Made by a program: the position numbers and the translations under genes | The notes under the pieces: generated by a model | Told to the model about the DNA's origin: nothing | Seen by the model: the letters and a program-made list of their open reading frames with translations, nothing else | Database searches by the model: none | In this document: one piece after another, positions 1 to 5,252 of the stretch | Numbering within the stretch: the stretch's first letter is position 1 | Layout of the letters: each line of letters starts with the position of its first letter | Assembly: GCA_039812645.1 (NCBI GenBank) | Contig: JBDIAV010000134.1 | Location: 1-6,463 of the forward strand | DNA length: 6,463 bases | Reading direction: 5' to 3' | From: Ancrocorticia sp039812645 | GTDB taxonomy: Bacteria > Actinomycetota > Actinomycetes > Actinomycetales > Actinomycetaceae

Positions 1-431
1 GGCAGCCCGCCGTGTGGGACGAGATCGATCCGTCGTTCACTGTGTTCAACAAGGAGCGCGAGACCTTCTCCTGCGTCTGGGCGCCGTACGATCCCGACTT
101 CGGCATCTTCCACGCCGCCGCCGCGCCGATCCTTGCGGAGTATTCCGCCGCCACGGAGTTGTTCCCGCAGGGCGACGAGCCGAGCAACATCTTTTTCCTG
201 TCCAGCCTGCCATGGACGTCGTTTGCAGGTTTCAACCTCAACCATCGGGATGCGTGGCGCAGCCTTGCGCCGATTTTTACCATCGGCCGTTACGTCGAGC
301 GCGAGGGCCGCACTCTCATGCCGCTCGCGATTCAGGTGCACCACGCCGCCGCAGACGGATTTCACGTCTCCCGGCTGGTCAACGAGTTGCAGGAGCTGTT
401 GACCAGCCCCAAGTGGGTTGGTGGTCACTGA
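1..431 (+). CDS. Type A chloramphenicol O-acetyltransferase, C-terminal part (5' end outside window)
   Basis: This is a partial gene; the first complete codon is at 3 and the frame is open to the left edge. The product would transfer acetyl from acetyl-CoA to the 3-hydroxyl of chloramphenicol in the cytoplasm, inactivating the drug. About 142 residues are visible of the roughly 215-220 usual for the family. The hallmark is HHAAADGFH: the second His (codon 342-344) is the catalytic base position and the Asp four residues on (354-356) is the conserved structural Asp. Upstream, SSLPWTSFAGFNLN matches the family block that carries the active-site Ser and reads S-x-PW-x-SF in classical enzymes. 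The end (NELQEL...GGH) is also typical, so the C-terminus is intact. The motif reads AAAD where classical enzymes have AVCD. It converges on the DJ-1-like gene with a gap of about 100 bases. Whether it confers resistance cannot be told from this part. Confidence 0.9.
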   Translation, partial: QPAVWDEIDPSFTVFNKERETFSCVWAPYDPDFGIFHAAAAPILAEYSAATELFPQGDEPSNIFFLSSLPWTSFAGFNLNHRDAWRSLAPIFTIGRYVEREGRTLMPLAIQVHHAAADGFHVSRLVNELQELLTSPKWVGGH

Positions 432-530
432 CAGGCATTGGCATCACGAGCGACGACGACGGCGAAGCGCTCTTCAGTTGTTCTGGCTCCAGCACCGAGG
501 CTCGTCCGTATGCGAGGCATGAGCCGACCC
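432..530. other. Convergent intergenic gap, no clear terminator
   Basis: This 99-base gap lies between the ends of the acetyltransferase gene and the minus-strand DJ-1-like gene. The only pairing I see is GGCTC (499-503) with GAGCC (521-525) around a 17-base loop, without a T-run on either side. It could be a weak shared terminator but is not convincing. Confidence 0.3.
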
Positions 531-1229
531 TCAAGGTTTCAGCTGGATGAGGCGCGCAGCAACCTTGCGGGCCGTTGCCTTTGCCGATCCGGGGTTCTGG
601 CCGGTGATGAGATTGCCATCGGTGACCGTGTAGGAAACGAACGGAAGTATTGCCTTTTTGTAGTGGGCGCCGCGTTGCCGCGCTTCGTTCTCCGCGTTGT
701 AGGGAACGAATGTGTCGACTCCCGCGAGCTTTTCCTCGCGCCAGGAAAAGCCGGTCATTTCGCGTCCTGCGATGAGATATGAGCCGTCGGATAGCTGCAC
801 GTTGAGCAGACCGCAGTATCCGTGGCAGACGGAGGACACCACGCCACCTCGCTCAAAAATCTCTCGAGTGATTTGTTGAAGAGCGGTGCTGGAAGAGAAA
901 TCGTACATGACGGCATGGCCGCCCGTGAAGTAGATGGCATCGAAATCGCCGGGGTCAATTCTGTTCGGGTTTGCGGTATGCGCCAGCAGCGCCATCTTTG
1001 CGGGGGATGCCAGCCATTCACGTGCGCTGCTGTCGATGTTGGGAAACTTCAAGGAACGAGGCTCCAGCGGAGCAAGTCCACCTGCGGGGCTGACGATCGT
1101 CTGCTCAAAACCGTGTTCCTCGAAAACATGCCAGGCGTGGGTGAGTTCGGACAACCACAGGCCAGTGGGATGCTCCGGGTTCTCGTAGTGGGCGACGTTC
1201 GTCACGACGTGCAATATCCGTGTGGTCAT
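531..1229 (-). CDS. DJ-1/PfpI superfamily (Hsp31-like) protein
   Basis: The predicted protein is 232 residues, a usual length for Hsp31-like members of the class I glutamine amidotransferase fold. Visible marks are the N-terminal TGLWLSEL with the conserved acidic residue Glu28, the loop TGGHAVMYDF (102-111), the nucleophile elbow SVCHGYCG with Cys135 followed by His136, and TGQNPGSA (209-216) near the end. Relatives include glutathione-independent glyoxalase III, deglycase-like proteins and holding chaperones, so methylglyoxal or other aldehyde defence is a reasonable role; the exact substrate cannot be read from sequence. The start at 1229 is chosen because its ATG overlaps the tetR stop as ATGA, and an AGGTGG ribosome site (plus-strand 1236-1241) lies 6 bases upstream. 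The same frame is open further upstream to 1478, but that part runs through tetR and is low-complexity. The gene is probably co-transcribed and translationally coupled with tetR. There is no signal peptide or membrane segment. Confidence 0.9.
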   Translation of the reverse strand: MTTRILHVVTNVAHYENPEHPTGLWLSELTHAWHVFEEHGFEQTIVSPAGGLAPLEPRSLKFPNIDSSAREWLASPAKMALLAHTANPNRIDPGDFDAIYFTGGHAVMYDFSSSTALQQITREIFERGGVVSSVCHGYCGLLNVQLSDGSYLIAGREMTGFSWREEKLAGVDTFVPYNAENEARQRGAHYKKAILPFVSYTVTDGNLITGQNPGSAKATARKVAARLIQLKP

Positions 1230-1822
1230 TTCACACCACCTGCAAAACTGGTACGCAACGCGGCGAACGAGGCTCGCACGCGCGCCGCGACGTCGTCGTC
1301 GGAATGAGAGGGAAGCTTTCCGTCGAGGTGGAGGAAGGCGAGACCGTGGACGAGAGCCCACAGTGCCGTGGCGAGGTTGTCGTGGTCGGCGTGTGGGAAG
1401 ATTCCGCGCAGCGAGTCGGCGAGTAGTGCGTGCAGGTGCGTGGAGGCGAGCACGCGTTCGTCGTTCTCGCGGTCGCATTCTTGCCCGAACATGAGCTTGA
1501 AGAGCCCGGGGTGTGTGAGCGCGAAGTTGACGTAGACGACGCCGAACTCCACCAATGCTTCTTCTGAAGTAGCCGGTCTTCCATCGAGAGAGAGTTGACT
1601 TCCAAGTTCCTGGAAACCGCGGACGGCGAGGGCCGATTCGAGTGCCTCGCGATCGGCGAAGTGGCGGTATGGGGCTGTTTGGGAGACGTCGGCCCGGCGG
1701 GCGACGGCCCGCAGGGAGAATTGTTCGCCTGCTTCCACCATCTCCATGGCGGCGTCGAGGAGCGCCGAACGGAGGTCGCCGTGGTGATAGTTAGATCGCA
1801 CCGATGTTGACACTGAACACAT
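1226..1822 (-). CDS. TetR/AcrR-family transcriptional repressor (WHG-type C-terminal domain)
   Basis: The predicted protein is 198 residues. The N-terminus has the typical NYHHGDLRSALLDAA entry to a TetR DNA-binding domain, and the helix-turn-helix spans about 36-61 (SLRAVARRADVS...YRHFADREAL). The C-terminal ligand domain carries ALWALVHGLAFL (154-164), the Trp...His-Gly signature that names the WHG-type TetR C-terminal domain. Cys116 is the only cysteine apart from Cys2. The gene is divergent from the OYE-type reductase and overlaps the DJ-1-like gene by ATGA, so it probably controls both directions through the palindrome at 1838-1860 and also represses itself. The start is uncertain. The ATG at 1822 has AAGG directly against it, which would suit a leaderless transcript. 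A GTG three codons in (1813) would instead have GAAGGA at a normal 6-base spacing. The ligand is unknown. Confidence 0.93.
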   Translation of the reverse strand: MCSVSTSVRSNYHHGDLRSALLDAAMEMVEAGEQFSLRAVARRADVSQTAPYRHFADREALESALAVRGFQELGSQLSLDGRPATSEEALVEFGVVYVNFALTHPGLFKLMFGQECDRENDERVLASTHLHALLADSLRGIFPHADHDNLATALWALVHGLAFLHLDGKLPSHSDDDVAARVRASFAALRTSFAGGVK

Positions 1823-1835
1823 CCTTCGTTATCGT
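1807..1835 (+). promoter_or_regulatory. Candidate promoter for the OYE-type reductase gene
   Basis: A perfect TTGACA (1807-1812) is followed after 17 bases by TATCGT (1830-1835, 4 of 6 to the -10 consensus). The -35 box lies within the first codons of tetR on the other strand, and the -10 overlaps the opposing -10. The predicted start near 1842 would put the palindrome at 1838-1860 over the start site and leave a leader of about 90 bases. Eye-matched only. Confidence 0.4.
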
Positions 1836-1855
1836 TCCAATGTAAGCAGTGTAAA
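1828..1855 (-). promoter_or_regulatory. Candidate promoter for tetR-DJ-1 operon
   Basis: Read on the minus strand, TTTACA (plus 1850-1855, 5 of 6 to the -35 consensus) is followed after 16 bases by GATAAC (plus 1828-1833, 4 of 6 to the -10 consensus). The predicted start falls near 1820-1822, on the tetR ATG itself, which would make the transcript leaderless. The -35 box lies inside the palindrome, as expected for autorepression. Eye-matched only. Confidence 0.4.
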
Positions 1856-1860
1856 CATTG
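1838..1860. promoter_or_regulatory. Imperfect palindrome, probable TetR operator
   Basis: CAATGT (1838-1843) and ACATTG (1855-1860) are exact inverted repeats. The inner CA (1847-1848) and TG (1850-1851) also pair around a central G at 1849, giving 8 of 11 symmetric positions. The same stretch contains a direct repeat, TGTAAGCA (1841-1848) and TGTAAACA (1850-1857), offset by 9 bases. It sits between divergent tetR and the reductase gene and overlaps both candidate promoters, which is the classic arrangement for a TetR-family operator. Binding is inferred. Confidence 0.6.
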
Positions 1861-1924
1861 CGTGTGTGGTGTGGCAAGACTGGCGTCGCGCTGGGCACTA
1901 GAGAACCGTGATATTCGAATGGAT

Positions 1925-1928
1925 GGAG
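1925..1928 (+). promoter_or_regulatory. Ribosome binding site deciding the reductase start
   Basis: GGAG lies 5 bases before the ATG at 1934. This, and the fact that family homology begins at that Met, favours 1934 over the in-frame upstream ATG at 1919 or GTG at 1862. Confidence 0.6.
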
Positions 1929-1933
1929 CACCA

Positions 1934-3205
1934 ATGAACGCTTCCCTGTATGAACCTCTTGTCCTTGCTGGGGGAGCTGAGATCCCCAATCGCATTGCCA
2001 AGGCCACGATGGAAGAGAACATGGCTGAGGATGGTCAGCTGCCCGGTGAGCGACTTTTCACCCTCTATCGGACGTGGAGTAACGGGGGAGCGGGCCTCCT
2101 TGTCACCGGAAACGTTATGGTGCACGCCGAGGCGATGACAGGCCCGGCCGGAGTGGTGCTTGATGTCAGAACGCCCCTCGAACCGTTCCGTGAGTGGGCT
2201 CGCGCGGCGAAAAGCGGTGGGGCGAAGGTATGGATGCAGATCAACCATCCCGGGCGGCAGGTGAAGGCTGCAATGCCGGGCGTCGCGTGGGGGCCGTCGG
2301 CCGTCAAGGTGCGGGCAGGCAAGGCGAGCCGGATGCTCGCCGAACCTACCGCGATGACTGAGGTGCAGATTGCCGAGACTATTGAGCGTTTTGCGGTCAC
2401 TGCGCGCCGTGCCGAGGAAGCTGGTTTTGATGGAGTCGAGATTCATGCGGCACACGGCTATCTGCTCTCACAGTTCCTTTCCCCACTTGCAAACCAGCGT
2501 GGGGACCGGTGGGGTGGTCCCCTGGAAAATCGCGCTCGTCTCTTACTCGACATCGTGCGGGCGGTCAGGGCCGCCGTGCGCCCGGGTTTTACTGTGGCCG
2601 TCAAGCTCAACTCCGCAGACTTCCAGCGCGGAGGTTTCGATGCCGACGACGCCCGCCGAGTTATCGATATGCTCGCGCCGCTTGGCGTGGATCTCGTCGA
2701 ACTCTCAGGCGGAAGCTATGAAAGCCCGGCAATGTCCGGCCGTGCTGTGGAGTCTGATCGCGCTGCCGATGCCCACACTCTCGCCCGCGAGGCATATTTC
2801 CTAGAGCTCGCGCGAGAGCTCGCGGCAACGAGCCCGCTGCCTCTCATGCTGACGGGCGGGATCACCCGCCGTCCAGTGGCGGAAGAGGTGGTGGCGAGCG
2901 GCGTCGACGTTGTGGGAATGGGAACTGCGCTTGCGGTGGATCCTGAACTTCCCAACAAGTGGCGCACCAGTAACGAAGCAAAGGTCACTCTCGCCCCAGT
3001 GAAGATCGAGGACAAGTCCATTGCTTCAGCCGCGGCAATGTCGCGCGTGCGTTACCAACTGCGGAGGCTGGGGCGCGGGGTAGGAACGCGACCGGGTATC
3101 AACCCGAAGCTGGCCCTCGGTATCGATCAACTGCGCGAACATCGGGCGCTCCGCCACTATCGAAATTGGCTACGGGGGCGAGAAGCTGCGCGAGAGATGG
3201 CATGA
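1934..3205 (+). CDS. Old Yellow Enzyme-type NADH:flavin oxidoreductase
   Basis: The predicted protein is 423 residues with an FMN-binding TIM barrel (about 5-345). Seen in order are the N-terminal core IPNRIAKATMEENMA (17-31), QINHPGRQ (102-109), the active-site pair His171/His174 in EIHAAHGYLLSQFLSP, the family block NQRGDRWGGPLENRARLL (188-205), VAVKLN (221-226), and the flavin-phosphate loops MLTGGI (305-310) and VGMGTALAVDPELPNKW (327-343). Such enzymes use NAD(P)H through FMN to reduce activated C=C bonds of enones, quinones or nitro compounds in the cytoplasm. The C-terminal NAD/FAD domain and Fe-S cysteines of the dienoyl-CoA reductase type are absent; I see no cysteine at all. The last 70-80 residues are a basic, helical-looking tail beyond the barrel. 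It is divergent from tetR and probably repressed by it. The substrate is unknown. Confidence 0.92.
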   Translation: MNASLYEPLVLAGGAEIPNRIAKATMEENMAEDGQLPGERLFTLYRTWSNGGAGLLVTGNVMVHAEAMTGPAGVVLDVRTPLEPFREWARAAKSGGAKVWMQINHPGRQVKAAMPGVAWGPSAVKVRAGKASRMLAEPTAMTEVQIAETIERFAVTARRAEEAGFDGVEIHAAHGYLLSQFLSPLANQRGDRWGGPLENRARLLLDIVRAVRAAVRPGFTVAVKLNSADFQRGGFDADDARRVIDMLAPLGVDLVELSGGSYESPAMSGRAVESDRAADAHTLAREAYFLELARELAATSPLPLMLTGGITRRPVAEEVVASGVDVVGMGTALAVDPELPNKWRTSNEAKVTLAPVKIEDKSIASAAAMSRVRYQLRRLGRGVGTRPGINPKLALGIDQLREHRALRHYRNWLRGREAAREMA

Positions 3206-3247
3206 GATTGATTTCGGCTCTAGTCATTGGGATGCCTGAACTGTAAC

Positions 3248-3268
3248 GATGTTTGGAACAGCCGGAGG
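3248..3268 (+). repeat. Direct repeat, left copy, before the VOC gene
   Basis: This 21-base stretch (GATGTTTGGAAC, then AGCCGGAGG) matches 3650-3670 at 19 of 21 positions. The right copy encodes the last residues and stop of the VOC gene. The left copy is non-coding, 402 bases (134 codons) upstream. It may be a relic of the 3' end of a second VOC gene or a recombination junction. Confidence 0.65.
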
Positions 3269-3279
3269 TTATCTCCGGT
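3261..3279 (+). repeat. Small hairpin upstream of the VOC gene
   Basis: CCGGAG (3262-3267) and CTCCGG (3273-3278) form a perfect 6-base stem with a 5-base loop, extendable by a G-T pair at 3261/3279. No T-run follows, so it is not a standard terminator. It could be an operator or a leader structure, since the VOC ribosome site follows about 20 bases later. Confidence 0.4.
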
Positions 3280-3300
3280 CAAATGTATCTGGTAAGAAGT

Positions 3301-3305
3301 AAGGA
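3301..3305 (+). promoter_or_regulatory. Ribosome binding site of the VOC gene
   Basis: AAGGA lies 6 bases before the ATG at 3312 and supports that start. Confidence 0.6.
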
Positions 3306-3311
3306 TTCACC

Positions 3312-3668
3312 ATGGCCACAACATTCCGCGGAATTTTTCTCACAAGTGATAACCCGTCGGCGATTGTCTCCTTCTACCGTGAGATTGCGGAGTTTCCATT
3401 AGAAGAAGTGGACGCAGGTGGCTACACATACTGGCGTTTGGATCGCGATGGCGTCCAAGTGGCAATTCATGACGCAGCAGCCTTTGCCGAATATGCCTCT
3501 CCTCCGTTAGCTGGCTCTAACCTCACCCATCTCTACTTTCACATCGACGATTACGAAGACTTTGTGGCTCGGTTGGGAGAATTGGGTATTGAACCGGAGG
3601 CTATTGACGATGTTGTTGTGACGGTTGCCGACCCGGACGGACGCAAGGTGATGTTTGGAACGGCCTGA
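3312..3668 (+). CDS. VOC (glyoxalase/bleomycin-resistance fold) family protein
   Basis: The predicted 118-residue protein is the usual length for a single-chain pair of beta-alpha-beta-beta-beta modules. Module one opens with GIFLTSDNPSAIVSFYRE (7-24) and continues with YTYWRLDRDGVQVAIHD. Module two opens with THLYFHIDDYEDFVARLGELG (72-92) and closes with VVTVADPDGRKVMFGTA, the family's DPDG turn and last strand. The C-terminal metal-ligand Glu of glyoxalase I-like members is not at its usual place after DPDG, so a metal-dependent glyoxalase activity is doubtful; drug binding or another isomerase or lyase role is equally possible. It lies 106 bases after the reductase gene on the same strand and may be read through from it; I found no good promoter in that gap. 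GC is about 50-55 % in four 60-base lines counted by hand (3361-3600), below about 63-77 % in two sampled glyA lines. A near-identical repeat of its 3' end lies upstream. Confidence 0.88.
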   Translation: MATTFRGIFLTSDNPSAIVSFYREIAEFPLEEVDAGGYTYWRLDRDGVQVAIHDAAAFAEYASPPLAGSNLTHLYFHIDDYEDFVARLGELGIEPEAIDDVVVTVADPDGRKVMFGTA

Positions 3669-3670
3669 GG
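3650..3670 (+). repeat. Direct repeat, right copy, 3' end of the VOC gene
   Basis: This copy covers the final codons (Met-Phe-Gly-Thr-Ala), the TGA stop and two further bases. It matches 3248-3268 with two mismatches and is in phase with it. Confidence 0.65.
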
Positions 3671-3859
3671 CACTGTTTCTCTTCCGGATTGGAGCATGGA
3701 GTCTTTTATCTGGGAGTACGGCGTTGCATAGTGCTGCCAATAAAGGCGCGAACTAACGCTGCCCCCACGAAGGAAGCGAAGGAGAAATGTCACCGGGCCT
3801 ATCGTCCCGCCACTCGGATCACCCTCCGCCTCTACCCAACCCTCCGATAACCTATAACA
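3671..3859 (+). other. Intergenic leader upstream of the riboswitch
   Basis: No gene is supported in this 189-base stretch and no clear terminator follows the VOC gene. The distal half (about 3805-3852) is pyrimidine-rich and contains CCTCC twice (3823-3827 and 3841-3845), each complementary to the GGAGG of the glyA ribosome site. A possible -10 element is TAACCT (3848-3853), which would start transcription at about 3860, right at the riboswitch P1 stem; overlapping TATAAC (3853-3858) is an alternative that would start inside P1. No matching -35 is visible, so the promoter call is weak. Confidence 0.3.
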
Positions 3860-3935
3860 GCCGCAACTGGCGCAGATGGTCACCATCGGGGAGCGGCGCA
3901 ACGATTCGCGACAGCCGGCCGCCCGCCTGGGCCGG
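3860..3935 (+). promoter_or_regulatory. ZTP (pfl motif) riboswitch controlling glyA-folD
   Basis: The RNA senses ZTP/ZMP (AICAR nucleotides), which build up when 10-formyl-THF is scarce, and normally switches genes on. All aptamer parts are visible. P1 is GCCGC (3860-3864) with GCGGC (3893-3897). The conserved junction AACTGGCGCA is 3865-3874. P2 is GATGG (3875-3879) with CCATC (3883-3887), followed by GGGGA (3888-3892). A linker (3898-3914) leads to P3, CCGGCC (3915-3920) with GGCCGG (3930-3935), closing the loop GCCCGCCTG. CGCC in that loop (3924-3927) pairs with GGCG in the P1-P2 junction (3869-3872), which is the class-defining pseudoknot; loop plus closing stem gives the conserved CCGCCTGGGC. 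It lies 15 bases before the glyA ribosome site, which suggests control of translation, though the alternative fold is not obvious. glyA and folD are known targets of this class. Confidence 0.9.
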
Positions 3936-3949
3936 TATTCGCCATTCGC

Positions 3950-3955
3950 AGGAGG
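3950..3955 (+). promoter_or_regulatory. Ribosome binding site of glyA
   Basis: A perfect AGGAGG lies 4 bases before the ATG at 3960, slightly close but very strong. It fixes the start, although the frame is open back to 3876 inside the riboswitch. It is the likely target of riboswitch control. Confidence 0.7.
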
Positions 3956-3959
3956 ATAC

Positions 3960-5252
3960 ATGTCGGAACTCAATCAGCACATCGCCGAACTCGATCCAGA
4001 GGTCGCGGCGGTACTCGACTCGGAGCTGGTGCGCCAGCGCGACTACCTGGAGATGATCGCGTCGGAGAACATCGTGCCGCGCGCGGTGCTCGAGGCCCAG
4101 GGCTCGGTGCTGACCAACAAGTACGCTGAGGGTTATCCTGGGCGTCGCTACTACGGTGGTTGCGAAGAAGTGGACAAGGTCGAGACGCTCGCCATTGAGC
4201 GCGCCAAGTCGCTCTTCGGAGCGGACTACGCCAATGTCCAGCCACATTCGGGCGCGCAGGCTAACGCCGCCGTCTACCACGCACTCGTTAAGCCCGGTGA
4301 CACCGTCATGGGCTTGGAGCTGGCCCACGGTGGCCACCTCACGCACGGAATGAAGATCAACTTCTCCGGCAAGAACTACAACATGGTGGCCTACGGCCTC
4401 GATCCGGAGAACTTCCGTATCAACATGGATATTGTGCGCGAGAAGGCGCTTGAGACCCGCCCGAAGATGATCATCGCCGGTTGGTCCGCTTACCCGCGTC
4501 ATCTTGACTTCGCAGCGTTCCGCGAGATTGCAGACGAGGTGGGCGCCTACCTGTGGACGGACATGGCTCACTTCGCCGGTCTTGTTGCCGCGGGTCTGCA
4601 TCCGAACCCGGTGCCGTTCTCGGACGTCACTTCCACCACCATTCACAAGACCCTGGGTGGTCCCCGCTCAGGCATGTTGCTTTCGAACAACGCCGAAGAG
4701 TTTGGTCGCAAGCTGAACTCCGCCGTGTTCCCCGGCCAGCAGGGTGGCCCGCTCATGCACGTCATCGCCGCCAAGGCTGTGGCACTCAAGGTGGCCGCAA
4801 GCGATGCCTTCAAGGATCGCCAGCGCCGCACCATCGAGGGCGCCCAGATCATCGCCGAGCGCCTCTCTGCTCCGGATGTTAAGGAAGCGGGCATCTCGCT
4901 CGTTACCGGTGGCACCGACGTTCACCTGGTGCTTGTCGACCTGCGCAACTCGCCGATGGATGGCCAGGAGGCCGAGGACCTGCTGCATTCCGTGGGTATT
5001 ACGGTTAACCGCAACGCGGTTCCGTGGGATCCGCGTCCGGCACGCGTCACCTCCGGTCTGCGCGTTGGCACCCCGGCTCTCGCCACCCGCGGCTTCGGCG
5101 CTGCCGAGTTCACCGCGGTGGCCGAGATTATGGCCACCGCGCTCGCAGCTGGTCCGGCTGCCGATGTGGATGCCCTGAGTGCCCGCGTCAAGAAGCTCAC
5201 GGACGATTTCCCGCTGTACGAGGGCCTTAACCAGACGGGCGCCGCAGAATGA
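3960..5252 (+). CDS. glyA: Serine hydroxymethyltransferase
   Basis: The predicted protein is 430 residues, close to the usual length. This PLP enzyme interconverts serine plus THF with glycine plus 5,10-methylene-THF in the cytoplasm and is the main source of one-carbon units. Key residues are visible: Ser36 in ASEN, Tyr55 and catalytic Glu57 in KYAEGYPGRRYYGG, His126 in LAHGGHLTHG stacking on PLP, Asp201 and His204 in WTDMAHFAGL, the Schiff-base Lys230 in TTIHKTLGGPRSG, and the substrate-carboxylate Arg368 in TSGLRVGTPA. The Lys block reads HKTLGGPRSG rather than the enterobacterial HKTLAGPRGG. The start at 3960 is set by AGGAGG upstream. It is the first gene of an operon behind a ZTP riboswitch, and its TGA overlaps the folD ATG as ATGA, implying translational coupling. 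GC-rich codon use suggests core genome. Nothing appears broken. Confidence 0.98.
   Translation: MSELNQHIAELDPEVAAVLDSELVRQRDYLEMIASENIVPRAVLEAQGSVLTNKYAEGYPGRRYYGGCEEVDKVETLAIERAKSLFGADYANVQPHSGAQANAAVYHALVKPGDTVMGLELAHGGHLTHGMKINFSGKNYNMVAYGLDPENFRINMDIVREKALETRPKMIIAGWSAYPRHLDFAAFREIADEVGAYLWTDMAHFAGLVAAGLHPNPVPFSDVTSTTIHKTLGGPRSGMLLSNNAEEFGRKLNSAVFPGQQGGPLMHVIAAKAVALKVAASDAFKDRQRRTIEGAQIIAERLSAPDVKEAGISLVTGGTDVHLVLVDLRNSPMDGQEAEDLLHSVGITVNRNAVPWDPRPARVTSGLRVGTPALATRGFGAAEFTAVAEIMATALAAGPAADVDALSARVKKLTDDFPLYEGLNQTGAAE

Noticed and set aside
822..1307. Plus-strand open frame antisense to the DJ-1-like gene and the 3' end of tetR
   Set aside because: It is the shadow of two well-supported minus-strand genes; no ribosome site or family match.
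1230..1478. In-frame upstream extension of the DJ-1-like gene to 1478
   Set aside because: It would run through tetR as an arginine-rich, low-complexity stretch. The ATG at 1229 has an AGGTGG ribosome site and a classic ATGA overlap with the tetR stop.
1862..1933. GTG or ATG starts upstream of 1934 for the reductase gene
   Set aside because: The extra residues lie in the leader, match no family feature, and the best-spaced GGAG serves the ATG at 1934.
2804..2824. Repeated GAGCTCGCG within the reductase gene
   Set aside because: It is explained by the coded Glu-Leu-Ala repeat in the protein (ELARELAA).
3876..3959. Upstream in-frame extension of glyA
   Set aside because: It begins inside the P2 stem of the riboswitch, and family homology and AGGAGG point to 3960.
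3787..4056. Plus-strand reading frame of 89 codons preceded by AAGGAG
   Set aside because: Spacing to its ATG is only two bases, its product is Pro/Ser/Arg-rich without family resemblance, and it runs through the riboswitch and the start of glyA.
3852..4646. 264-codon minus-strand frame antisense to glyA
   Set aside because: Long open antisense frames are expected opposite GC-rich genes; glyA is unambiguous here.
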